64,000 nucleotides of DNA. Origin: Mycolicibacterium sp. CR10. GTDB taxonomy: Bacteria; Actinomycetota; Actinomycetes; Mycobacteriales; Mycobacteriaceae. This document shows, piece by piece, positions 6,801-15,266 of this stretch. The position numbers and the translations under genes are program-made. The first letter of the stretch is position 1; each line of letters starts with the position of its first letter. Under the pieces are notes generated by a model. That model ran no database searches, had not been told where the DNA came from, and worked only from the letters and a program-made list of their open reading frames with translations. The stretch is from NCBI RefSeq assembly GCF_005222675.1, contig NZ_STGE01000032.1, positions 62,001 to 126,000 on the forward strand, given 5' to 3'.

Positions 6801-7825
6801 CCCGCCGCCGTCAACGCCAGCAGGCGCGAGGTGGCCCGCAGATATTTCTTGCGGAACCCGCCCGCCAGCATCTCCTCGCTGAAGACGGTGTCCAGCTTTG
6901 CCCCCGACGCCACCACCGGGATACCGGCGTCGTACAGCCGGTCGGTCAGGGCGACGAGCCGGAGCGCGACGCTCTGGTCCTCGACCTGGTGCACCCCGGT
7001 GAGGTAAACCTCCGAAACCCCTTCGATCAGCGCCAGATAGCGCGACGGGTGCATGGTCGCCAGATGCTTACACAACGCGTCGAAATCGTCGAGTGTCGCA
7101 CCGGGAGCGGCGGCCGCGCGCTCGGCGACGTCGGTATCGCTCGGCGGCTGGGGCGCCGGCGGCAGATCACGGTGCCGGTAGTCGGGCCCCTCGATACGCA
7201 CCGTGGTGAACATCGCCGCCAGCGTGTTGATCTCCCGCAGAAAATCCTGTGCGGCGAACCGGCCCTCACCCAACTGCTCGGGCAGCGTGTTGGAGGTTGC
7301 CGCCACCGACACGCCGCGCTCGACAAGTTGGGACAGCAGCCGCGAGATCAGCGTGGTGTTGCCGGGGTCGTCCAGTTCGAACTCGTCGATGCAGAGCAGC
7401 GCGTAGTCGGACAGCAGCTCGATGCACTCGACGAACCCGAAGACGCCGGCGAGCTGAGTCAGCTCGCCGAACGTGGCGAACGCCGACTCCGACGGGGAGG
7501 CGTGGCACACGGCGTAGTACGACGACGCCAGCAGGTGGGTCTTGCCGACACCGAATCCGCCGTCGAGGTACACCCCGACGCCGGGAAGCACCTCGCGCTT
7601 GCCGAACAGCCGCTTCTTACCCGCCCGCCGATCCACCGCCTGCTCGCAGAACCGCCGGCACGCGTGCACCGCCGCGGCCTGCGACGGCTCGTCCGGATCC
7701 GGCTGGTAGGTGTCGAAGCTGACGTCGGCGAACGTAGGCGGCGGGATCAGCTGAGCGATCAACCGCTCCGGTGTGACGCTGGGGTGTCGATCGACCAGAT
7801 GCCCGACATCGCTGGACCCGTGCAT
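6776..7825 (-). CDS. zapE: ZapE/AFG1-like ATPase
   Basis: A 349-residue AAA+-type P-loop ATPase of the AFG1/ZapE family. Walker A is GGFGVGKT at residues 89-96, Walker B LLCIDE at 143-148, and the sensor VAATSNT at 174-180. The length is typical for the bacterial family. In E. coli ZapE acts at the divisome; in mitochondria AFG1 helps degrade or assemble respiratory complexes. The mycobacterial role is not established. It corresponds to Rv2670c and is convergent with the GNAT gene. Confidence 0.88.
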   Translation of the reverse strand: MHGSSDVGHLVDRHPSVTPERLIAQLIPPPTFADVSFDTYQPDPDEPSQAAAVHACRRFCEQAVDRRAGKKRLFGKREVLPGVGVYLDGGFGVGKTHLLASSYYAVCHASPSESAFATFGELTQLAGVFGFVECIELLSDYALLCIDEFELDDPGNTTLISRLLSQLVERGVSVAATSNTLPEQLGEGRFAAQDFLREINTLAAMFTTVRIEGPDYRHRDLPPAPQPPSDTDVAERAAAAPGATLDDFDALCKHLATMHPSRYLALIEGVSEVYLTGVHQVEDQSVALRLVALTDRLYDAGIPVVASGAKLDTVFSEEMLAGGFRKKYLRATSRLLALTAAGQAGRTIT

Positions 7826-7859
7826 GCAGGCACCTTATCGGCGTGGTCTGATTCTGCGT

Positions 7860-8657
7860 ATGCCCGCCGACGGTGACGCAACGAGGTTCACGGTGGTCGG
7901 CCGGATCGACGAACTGGGCGAGGGCGCGCTCGCCCGGCGTTATGCCTACCCCGACGACCTGCGCTCACCGTGGGTGCGGTGCAACATGATCGCCTCGATC
8001 GACGGCGGCGCGACCAGCAGCGGTAAGTCCGGCGGCCTGGGCGGCGACGGCGACCGCGCGGTGTTCGCGGCGCTGCGCGAGGTAGCCGACGTGATCGTCG
8101 TCGGCGCCTCCACCGCACGCGTCGAGGACTACTCGGGAGTGCGGTTCACCGCCACGCAGCGCGAGGAACGCCGGCGACGCGGTCAGAGCGAGGTGCCACC
8201 GATCGCTGTGCTGACCCGGTCGGGCCGGCTGGAACGCGACGCCAAACTGTTCCACCACACCGAGGCCGCGCCGTTGATCCTGACCAGCGCCGACGCCGTC
8301 GCCGACACCCGTAGCCGCCTCGGCGCGGTCGCGGAGGTGCTCGACGCCTCCGGCTCGCAATCCGACTCCGTCGATCTGCACACTGCACTGGCCCTGCTCG
8401 CCGGTCGCGGGCTGTTGCGAGTCCTGACCGAAGGTGGTCCGGGCGTCCTCGGCATGTTCATCGAACAGGACGTGCTGGACGAGTTGTGCCTGACCGTGGC
8501 GCCGGTGCTGGTCGGCGGCAAGTCCGACCGCATCGTGACCGGGCCCGCCGAATTGCACTCCGCGATGCAGCTGCGCCACGCACTCACCGACGACGACGGC
8601 TATCTCTACCTCCGCTACACCCGGCGCGACCCGGCGCGCGCCGACGAAGCTCAATGA
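7860..8657 (+). CDS. ribD: RibD C-terminal-like pyrimidine reductase
   Basis: A 265-residue protein with only the reductase half of RibD; no deaminase domain is present. The opening WVRCNMIASIDGGATSSGKSG is the characteristic substrate and NADPH-binding start, with TEGGPGVLG and LTVAPVLVGG later. The M. tuberculosis counterpart Rv2671 has been described as able to replace dihydrofolate reductase and, when over-expressed, to give para-aminosalicylate resistance. The start at 7860 is the ATG that begins the fold. Its stop overlaps the start of the next gene (ATGA). Confidence 0.88.
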   Translation: MPADGDATRFTVVGRIDELGEGALARRYAYPDDLRSPWVRCNMIASIDGGATSSGKSGGLGGDGDRAVFAALREVADVIVVGASTARVEDYSGVRFTATQREERRRRGQSEVPPIAVLTRSGRLERDAKLFHHTEAAPLILTSADAVADTRSRLGAVAEVLDASGSQSDSVDLHTALALLAGRGLLRVLTEGGPGVLGMFIEQDVLDELCLTVAPVLVGGKSDRIVTGPAELHSAMQLRHALTDDDGYLYLRYTRRDPARADEAQ

Positions 8658-10255
8658 CACCGGTCAGTACTGTGGTCGGCATGCGTCGTCTGCTCCGTGC
8701 TCCGGGCACTCGAGGAGCCGTGGTGGCTGTCGCGCTCGCGGTGGTACTTGCCGGCTGCTCCCCCGGCCTGGCGGCAAACCCGCGCTACGCCACCAACTCC
8801 GGGGCCGGCCCCCAGGGTGGCACCGAGACCAGCAAGCCGCCGGACGGACCACCCGGGATCGAAGCGCCCAAGAACGACCTGTCGTGGCGGGACTGCACAT
8901 CACGGCTGTTCAGCGAGGCCGCGCTCGACCCGATCCCCGGCATTTCGTTGGACTGCGCCAGCTACGACGCCGACCTTGACTCCATCAAAGGCGCCACCGG
9001 ATCCGTCAGCATCGGTGTGGTGCGCGCCCGATCCCCGAAGACACCGGGCGACGCCGGACCGCTGGTGATGACCACCGGTTCGGATCTGCCGTCGTCGGTT
9101 CAGCTGCCCGCGTGGTTGTCTCGCGCAGGCACCGACGTGCTGGACAAGCACCCCGTGGTGTCGGTGGACCGCCGCGGCATCGGCATGTCGGGCGCGCTGG
9201 ACTGCCGCGACCTGTTCGACCGCCAGGAGATGTTCGAGCAGGCCCAGTTCCAGTCCGGTGACGACCCCGTCGCCAATCTCGGCGCGGTGACGATGACGGC
9301 CACCACGAGCTGCACCGACACCATCGCCCCCGGGGATTCCGCCTACGACAACGCCCACGCAGCCGAGGACATCGAGCGACTCCGCACCACCTGGGACGTT
9401 CCCACGTTGGCGTTGATGGGCGTCGGCAACGGCGCACAGGTGGCGCTGGCCTATGCCGGGTCGCACCCGAGCAAGGTGGCCAGGCTCATCCTGGACTCTC
9501 CCCTGCCGCTGGGCATCTCCGCGGAGGCCGCCACCGAACAGCGGGTCAAGGGCGAGCAGGCCGCGCTGGACGCCTGGGCCACCCAGTGTCAGGCCACGAA
9601 CTGCCCCTTGGGTGCCGACCCGAAGGGGGCTGTGGACGCCCTTCTGGAAGCGGCACGCGCGGGCGACGGTCCCGGGGGCATTTCGGTGGCAGCGCTCGCC
9701 GACGCCATCTCCACCACGCTGGGCTACCCGAGCGGAAACAGGGTGGACTCGGGCAACGAACTCGCCCTCGCGATCGCCGACGCCAGGTCCGGCAACACCA
9801 ACCGGCTGAACAACCTCGTCAACCAGGCCGAGACTCTGCGCCAAACCGACGGCCAGTTCGTCAACACGTGCAGCGACGCGCTGAACCGGCCCACGCCCGA
9901 CCGGGTCCGCGAACTCGTGGTCGCGTGGGACAAGCTGTATCCGCAGTTCGGCACGGTCGGCGCCCTCGACATGGTGAAGTGCCTGAACTGGCCCAGCGGC
10001 ACGGCGCCCCAGGAACCCAAAGACCTCAAGATTCCGACGCTGCTGCTAGGTGTGCAGAACAACCCGATCGTCGGCAACGAGGGCGTCGCGGCGGTGGCGG
10101 CTACCGCGATCAACGCCGGCTCGTCCAACCGTCGGGTGATGTGGCAGGGCATCGGACACGGGGCCGCGATCTACTCGCCCTGTGCGCTGCCCCCCTTGAT
10201 CGGCTACCTGGACACCGGCGTGCTGCCGCCGACCGACACGTACTGCCCGGCCTGA
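8654..10255 (+). CDS. Lipoprotein with a degenerate alpha/beta-hydrolase fold
   Basis: A 533-residue envelope lipoprotein (signal peptide, lipobox LAGC with Cys35) of the actinobacterial TAP-like secreted protease/hydrolase group, matching Rv2672. The nucleophile elbow, normally G-x-S-x-G, reads GVGNG at residues 256-260, so Gly258 replaces the serine. The usual acid motif (x-D-P-x-T-P) reads QNNPIVG at about 468-474, with Asn in place of Asp. The GHG histidine (His502) remains. It is translationally coupled to the reductase gene and lies directly upstream of aftC. A binding or scaffold role in the envelope is more likely than hydrolysis. Confidence 0.8.
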   Translation: MTPVSTVVGMRRLLRAPGTRGAVVAVALAVVLAGCSPGLAANPRYATNSGAGPQGGTETSKPPDGPPGIEAPKNDLSWRDCTSRLFSEAALDPIPGISLDCASYDADLDSIKGATGSVSIGVVRARSPKTPGDAGPLVMTTGSDLPSSVQLPAWLSRAGTDVLDKHPVVSVDRRGIGMSGALDCRDLFDRQEMFEQAQFQSGDDPVANLGAVTMTATTSCTDTIAPGDSAYDNAHAAEDIERLRTTWDVPTLALMGVGNGAQVALAYAGSHPSKVARLILDSPLPLGISAEAATEQRVKGEQAALDAWATQCQATNCPLGADPKGAVDALLEAARAGDGPGGISVAALADAISTTLGYPSGNRVDSGNELALAIADARSGNTNRLNNLVNQAETLRQTDGQFVNTCSDALNRPTPDRVRELVVAWDKLYPQFGTVGALDMVKCLNWPSGTAPQEPKDLKIPTLLLGVQNNPIVGNEGVAAVAATAINAGSSNRRVMWQGIGHGAAIYSPCALPPLIGYLDTGVLPPTDTYCPA

Positions 10256-10263
10256 CCGAGGTC

Positions 10264-11571
10264 ATGTCGCGACCTACCCTCCCGCGGCCCGGTCGCTCGT
10301 TCAGGTACGGTGCGCACGTGCGTGATCTTGTTCTGGCCGGGTTCCGGCCTCGCACGTCGCCGCCTACCACCGCGTCGGTGCTGCGGTCGATCCTGTGGCC
10401 GCTGGCGATCATGTCGGTTATCCACCGCAGCTACGTGCTGGCCACCAACGGCTACATCACCGACGACTTCGCACCCGTCTACCGGGCGGTGGTGAACTTC
10501 AAGCTCGGCTGGGACATCTACAACGAGAACTTCAACCACGTCGACCCGCATTACCTCTATCCACCGGGTGGGACGCTGATCATGGCGCCGTTCGGGTACC
10601 TGCCCGTGGACGCCTCGCGGTATTGGTTCATCTTCTTCAACACCCTGGCGATCGTGCTTGCGGCGTACTTCCTGCTGCGCCTGTTCAAGTTCACCCTGGC
10701 ATCGGTGGCCGCACCCGCGCTGCTGCTGGCGATGTTCTGCACCGAAAATGTCACCAACACCCTGGTTTTCGGGAACATCAACGGACCGATCCTGCTGCTG
10801 GAGGTGCTGTTCTTCCGTTGGCTGTTGGACGGGAACAAGTCCCATGAGTGGTGGGCGGGCGTGGCCATCGGGCTGACGTTGGTGGTCAAACCGCTTCTCG
10901 CGCCGCTGCTGCTGCTTCCGTTGCTCAATCGGCAGTGGCGGGCGCTGGCGACCGCCTTCGCTCTGCCGCTGGTGTTCAATGCGGTGGCTTGGCCGCTGAT
11001 CAGCGACCCGATGAACTTCGTCACCCGCACGCTGCCCTACATCTTGTCGACGCGCGACTACTTCAACAGCTCGATCCTGGGCAACGGCGTCTACTACGGC
11101 CTGCCGATGTGGCTGATCATGCTGCTGCGCGTCGCCTTCGCGGTGCTCGGCGCGGCCTCGCTGTGGATGCTGTACCGGTATTACCGGACCCGCGACCCGT
11201 TGTTCTGGATGCTGACCTCCTCCGGTGTGCTGCTGCTGACGTCGTGGCTGGTGCTCTCGCTCGGGCAGGGCTACTACTCGATGATGCTGTTCCCGTTCCT
11301 GATGACGGTCGTGTTGCCGAACTCGGTCATCCGCAGCTGGGTCGCGTGGCTGGCGATCTACGGATTCACGACGATGGACCGCTGGCTGCTCGGACACTGG
11401 CCGACCACCGGACGGGCTCTGGAGTATCTGAAGATCACCTATGGCTGGTCGTTGTTGGCGATCGTGGTATTCGTGGTGCTGTTGTTCCGCTACCTGGACG
11501 CCAAGGACGAGGACCGCCTCGACGACGGCATCGACCCTCCATGGGTCAAGCAGCTCACCGCCGCTCGGTAA
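10264..11571 (+). CDS. aftC: Arabinofuranosyltransferase AftC
   Basis: A 435-residue polytopic GT-C glycosyltransferase with about ten hydrophobic spans. The conserved acidic pair ITDDF (residues 65-69) sits in the first extracytoplasmic loop, followed by YNENFNHVDPHYLYPPGG. It uses decaprenyl-phosphoryl-arabinose to add alpha-1,3 arabinose branches to arabinogalactan and lipoarabinomannan. Long identical stretches to the M. tuberculosis protein (RDYFNSSILGNGVYYGLP, LEYLKITYGWSLL) make the call firm. The ATG at 10264 is used; a GTG at 10318 is an alternative. Confidence 0.93.
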   Translation: MSRPTLPRPGRSFRYGAHVRDLVLAGFRPRTSPPTTASVLRSILWPLAIMSVIHRSYVLATNGYITDDFAPVYRAVVNFKLGWDIYNENFNHVDPHYLYPPGGTLIMAPFGYLPVDASRYWFIFFNTLAIVLAAYFLLRLFKFTLASVAAPALLLAMFCTENVTNTLVFGNINGPILLLEVLFFRWLLDGNKSHEWWAGVAIGLTLVVKPLLAPLLLLPLLNRQWRALATAFALPLVFNAVAWPLISDPMNFVTRTLPYILSTRDYFNSSILGNGVYYGLPMWLIMLLRVAFAVLGAASLWMLYRYYRTRDPLFWMLTSSGVLLLTSWLVLSLGQGYYSMMLFPFLMTVVLPNSVIRSWVAWLAIYGFTTMDRWLLGHWPTTGRALEYLKITYGWSLLAIVVFVVLLFRYLDAKDEDRLDDGIDPPWVKQLTAAR

Positions 11572-11594
11572 GGCCAGGCGGGTAGCCTTGAGCC

Positions 11595-12023
11595 ATGACC
11601 GCGCCGAATTCTGAGTCAGGCCCCAAGCTGGTGCTGAGCGACGATCAGTGGCGCGAACGACTCAATCCCGAGGAGTTCGCCGTGTTGCGGAAGGCCGGCA
11701 CCGAACGCCCCTTCAGCGGCGAGTACACCGACACCAAAACCGAGGGCGTCTATCAGTGCCGGGCTTGTGGAACCGAGCTGTTCCGAAGCACCGAGAAGTT
11801 CGAATCTCACTGCGGCTGGCCGTCTTTCTTCGATCCGGCCGATTCCGACTCGGTGATCCTGCGTACCGACGACACGCTGGGGATGCATCGCGTCGAGGTG
11901 CTGTGCGCAAACTGCCACAGCCACCTCGGCCACGTGTTCGAGGGTGAGGGCTACCCGACGCCGACCGATCAGCGCTACTGCATCAACTCGATCTCGCTGC
12001 GTCTCGTGCCGTCAGGTCAGTAG
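11595..12023 (+). CDS. msrB: Peptide-methionine (R)-S-oxide reductase
   Basis: A 142-residue MsrB that repairs R-methionine sulfoxide in proteins. Two zinc-binding CxxC pairs are at 55/58 and 104/107; the catalytic Cys129 is in RYCINS; SHCGWPSFF and SHLGHVF are hallmark motifs. It matches Rv2674. It converges with the GGDEF-EAL gene, and their last 12 bases overlap. Confidence 0.95.
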   Translation: MTAPNSESGPKLVLSDDQWRERLNPEEFAVLRKAGTERPFSGEYTDTKTEGVYQCRACGTELFRSTEKFESHCGWPSFFDPADSDSVILRTDDTLGMHRVEVLCANCHSHLGHVFEGEGYPTPTDQRYCINSISLRLVPSGQ

Positions 12024-14339
12024 TCCCGCGGCGCCGATGCCGAGTCCCCGCCGCTGCGACTCCAGCAGTGTGAGAACGGCGGCCGGGGACAGGGGCGGGC
12101 TGTAGTGGTACCCCTGCGCAATCTCGCACCCGTATTCGATTAGCCGCGTAGCGGTTTCGGCATTCTCGACGCCCTCGGCCACCGGCGTGACACCCAGTGC
12201 GTGGGCGAGGTCGATCACCGCGCGCACGATCGCGGCCGACGCCGGATGGGTCAGTATCGGCGCGATGAACTCCTTGTCGAGCTTCACCTCGTCGACCGGG
12301 AATTCACGGAGGTACCACAACGAAGAATAGCCACTGCCGAAGTCATCGATGGCGATTCGAATTCCGTTCTCCCGCAGCTTGTTGAACACCAATCGGGTAC
12401 CGCCCATGTTGTCCAGCAGCAGATCCTCGGTGATCTCGACCGTCAGTGCCGACGGCGGCAGTCCGCGTTGGTCGAGTGCTTGCGCAATCCGAGTCGGCAG
12501 TTCGGGGTCGCTGACCGCCGGAGCGAACAGGTTGATCGCCACCGGCACGCCCACGCCCTTGTCTTCCCACTTCGCCGCATCGTCGAGAGCCAGGTCGAGG
12601 ACCACCGCCGTCACCGGCCGCATCAGCCCGTGCTGGCGCACCAGGGGCAGGAACTGGTCGGGGTTGAGCAGACCGCGCCTCGGGTGCGGCCACCGAATCA
12701 ACGCCTCCAGCCCGACAACCTGGTAGCTGCGCAGATCGAACTTCGGCTGGTAGACCACGCTCAACCCGAAATGCTCGATCGCGTGCCGTAATTCGCCGAG
12801 CAGACGCGCCGAACCGTTGCCGGCATCGTCACCTCCGAAGGTGGCGAGAACGACATCAGCGGCGCCACCAAGATCCATCTCCGGCGAGAACACGGTCAGC
12901 GCACAGGACCGGGACTGCTTGGCCGAGCTCATCGCCGTGTCGGCCTGCTTGAGCAGCCCGTCGGCGGTGATGTCGGGGTTATCGACCGTCGCGACCGCCA
13001 GCCCGACGCTGGGGCGCACCAGCAGATCCTGGCCGTTGATGGCGAAGGGTCTCTCGAAGGTCTGCACCATCCGTTGCGCCACCAGCCGCGAGGCGTCGGC
13101 GTCGCCTTCCATCAGCACTGCGAATTCGTCTCCATCGAGCCGGGCGACCGTGTCGCTGATCCGGACGGTTCCGACGAGCCGCTCCGCCACCCGGACCAGG
13201 ATGTCGTCTCCGGCCGGATGCCCGAGGCTGTCGTTGACCAGCCGGAAATGGTCGAGGTTCATCAGCAGCACCGTGACGACCTGCGAATCGCGGTGATGCA
13301 ATTGCATCGCGTGCGCCAGCCGATCCTGGAAGAGGGTCCGGTTCGCCAGCCCGGTGAGGGAGTCGCGCAGTGCGTGGTCGGCGGCGTCCACGAGCAGCCG
13401 TCGGTTCTCGCCGATCACCAGGAACTGCCGAATCATGACCGCGCCCACGGTCACCAAAGCCGCGACGTAGAGGGTCCCCAGTCCTGAGATCAGCACCGGG
13501 GTGCACACCGCAGCGGATGCCAGCACCGGGACGTAAGGCAACCACACCGAGGTGCGCGAGGGCACCTGCGCCACCGCATGCGGATCGTCGGGCTGCGGCT
13601 TGGGCATGCACGGAGCACCGAGGCCAATGCAGACGAACCCCCACGCCCATCCGACGGCGATGAAGTGGGAATCGTAGAACCCGTCGACGGCGGTGAGGTA
13701 GGCGAACGCGGTGTCCGACGCGGCGATCAACACCAGACCGCCGGTGAACATCGCCAGCTTGAACCGTTTCTCCGCGGGTGCCCGAACGAGAAGAAGCATG
13801 GCGACGGTGATCAGGGCGATGTCGACCACCGGGTACGCCAGCGACACCGTCAGCGACAGCAGGTCCGACGACCGCGCCGCGTACACCGGCTCCAACAGCG
13901 TCACCCACACGGCGGCGAAGAGGGCCGCACCGACGATGACGCCGTCGAGGAGCACCCGCAGCTGAGTCGCAGGCGGATAGGCCGTGAGCAAGAAGCCGAG
14001 GCACAGCGCGACACCCACGAGGAAGGTCACATAACCTGCATCCGCCCAAGACGGGAAGGGGCTCTGATTCGCGACGAGGTCGTAGTAGCTCCACAGTGCC
14101 TCACCGACCGCCCATCCGGCGGTGCCGATCGCGATGGAGAGGCATGCGGCGCGTTCCCTGCCATGCGTCAACTGCGCGGCGTGGGCCGCGCGAAGGGACG
14201 CGAAGAGGGCGAAGCCGACGAGCCCGACATCATCGAGCACCCGGATTACGGTTTGCCCGCCCCACCCGCCCAGCAGCCAAACCGTATACCCGACGCCGAT
14301 GACTACAGCGCCCGCTGTCACCCCCCGAAGGTGAGGCAC
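12012..14339 (-). CDS. Membrane GGDEF-EAL cyclic-di-GMP protein
   Basis: A 775-residue protein with about ten membrane spans in residues 8-310. A GGDEF domain follows (RDSLTGLANRTLFQDRL at 325-341), whose signature reads LDGDEF (401-406, first Gly replaced by Asp). Next comes an EAL domain (EALIRW 545-550, INLFAP, EITEDL 635-640, IDDFGSGYSSL 664-674, KLDKEF, AEGVEN). All EAL metal-binding motifs look intact, so phosphodiesterase activity is expected. Cyclase activity is uncertain because of the altered signature. The signal sensed by the membrane part is unknown. Confidence 0.88.
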   Translation of the reverse strand: MPHLRGVTAGAVVIGVGYTVWLLGGWGGQTVIRVLDDVGLVGFALFASLRAAHAAQLTHGRERAACLSIAIGTAGWAVGEALWSYYDLVANQSPFPSWADAGYVTFLVGVALCLGFLLTAYPPATQLRVLLDGVIVGAALFAAVWVTLLEPVYAARSSDLLSLTVSLAYPVVDIALITVAMLLLVRAPAEKRFKLAMFTGGLVLIAASDTAFAYLTAVDGFYDSHFIAVGWAWGFVCIGLGAPCMPKPQPDDPHAVAQVPSRTSVWLPYVPVLASAAVCTPVLISGLGTLYVAALVTVGAVMIRQFLVIGENRRLLVDAADHALRDSLTGLANRTLFQDRLAHAMQLHHRDSQVVTVLLMNLDHFRLVNDSLGHPAGDDILVRVAERLVGTVRISDTVARLDGDEFAVLMEGDADASRLVAQRMVQTFERPFAINGQDLLVRPSVGLAVATVDNPDITADGLLKQADTAMSSAKQSRSCALTVFSPEMDLGGAADVVLATFGGDDAGNGSARLLGELRHAIEHFGLSVVYQPKFDLRSYQVVGLEALIRWPHPRRGLLNPDQFLPLVRQHGLMRPVTAVVLDLALDDAAKWEDKGVGVPVAINLFAPAVSDPELPTRIAQALDQRGLPPSALTVEITEDLLLDNMGGTRLVFNKLRENGIRIAIDDFGSGYSSLWYLREFPVDEVKLDKEFIAPILTHPASAAIVRAVIDLAHALGVTPVAEGVENAETATRLIEYGCEIAQGYHYSPPLSPAAVLTLLESQRRGLGIGAAGLLT

Positions 14340-14522
14340 CCGCGGATTCTAGCAATTAGTGGTCACAGAAAGAACCAGAACGCTCCGACTCATTGGAGTT
14401 TGCCATGGTGCGCTGACCTGCGGCGTAACCGCAGCTGCACTCGACCGATTCTCAGATGTGACCATTTCCGCTCGTTGCGAAAGCGTCCGGAGAATGGCCG
14501 ACATGGTTAAACCAGCAAACTA

Positions 14523-15227
14523 TTACGGGAGCGAGGTGATGAGCTGTTCCACCGAGACCCGCGGCCCGGTGAAGAAGGGGGTCTCCTCCCGGACGTGTCG
14601 GCGGGCGTCGGTGGCCCGCAAGTCGCGCATCAAGTCGACGATCCGGTGCAACTCGGGAGCCTCAAACGCCAGCAGCCACTCGTAGTCCCCCAGCGCGAAC
14701 GCGGGCACGGTGTTGGCCCGGACGTCCTTGTAGTCGCGCGCTGCCATGCCGTGCTCGGACAACATCTTGCGACGCTCCTCGTCGGGCAGCAGGTACCACT
14801 CCAGCGATCGGACGAACGGGTAGACGCAGATGTAGGCCCCGGGCTCTTCGCCGGCGAGGAACGCCGGAATATGGCTCTTGTTGAACTCGGCGGGCCGGTG
14901 CAGGGCCACGTTGCTCCACACGGGTGTCGACGCGCGCCCGAGCGCCGTGGTCCGGCGGAAATCGGAATAGGTCGACTGCAGCGCCTCGACGTTCTCGGCG
15001 TGCGTCCACATCATGAAGTCGGCGTCGGCGCGCATCCCTGCGATGTCGTACAGCCCACGCACCACAACACCGTTGTCCTCCTGCACCTTCAGAAACGTCG
15101 CCGTCTCGTCGACGACGGCTGCGCGGGCGTCGCCGTCGTAGCCCAGTTCCCCCGCCCTCACCGAGAAGACCGAGAACATCAGGTAACGAATGGTGGAGTT
15201 CAGAGCGTCGTAGTCGAGCTTGGCCAT
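14523..15227 (-). CDS. chdC: Coproheme decarboxylase (ChdC/HemQ)
   Basis: A 234-residue chlorite-dismutase-fold enzyme that catalyses the last step of the coproporphyrin-dependent heme pathway, converting coproheme to heme b. The catalytic tyrosine is Tyr136 in ICVYPFVRS, and the heme-ligand histidine is His159 in MLSEHGMAARDY. Actinobacterial members use hydrogen peroxide. It matches Rv2676c. It lies 39 bases after cgoX, in a minus-strand hemE-cgoX-chdC operon. About 180 bases without a gene separate it from the GGDEF-EAL gene. Confidence 0.93.
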   Translation of the reverse strand: MAKLDYDALNSTIRYLMFSVFSVRAGELGYDGDARAAVVDETATFLKVQEDNGVVVRGLYDIAGMRADADFMMWTHAENVEALQSTYSDFRRTTALGRASTPVWSNVALHRPAEFNKSHIPAFLAGEEPGAYICVYPFVRSLEWYLLPDEERRKMLSEHGMAARDYKDVRANTVPAFALGDYEWLLAFEAPELHRIVDLMRDLRATDARRHVREETPFFTGPRVSVEQLITSLP

Positions 15228-15266
15228 GTGCCTATCGTGCCACGCGCGCAGATGACACCAGGATCC

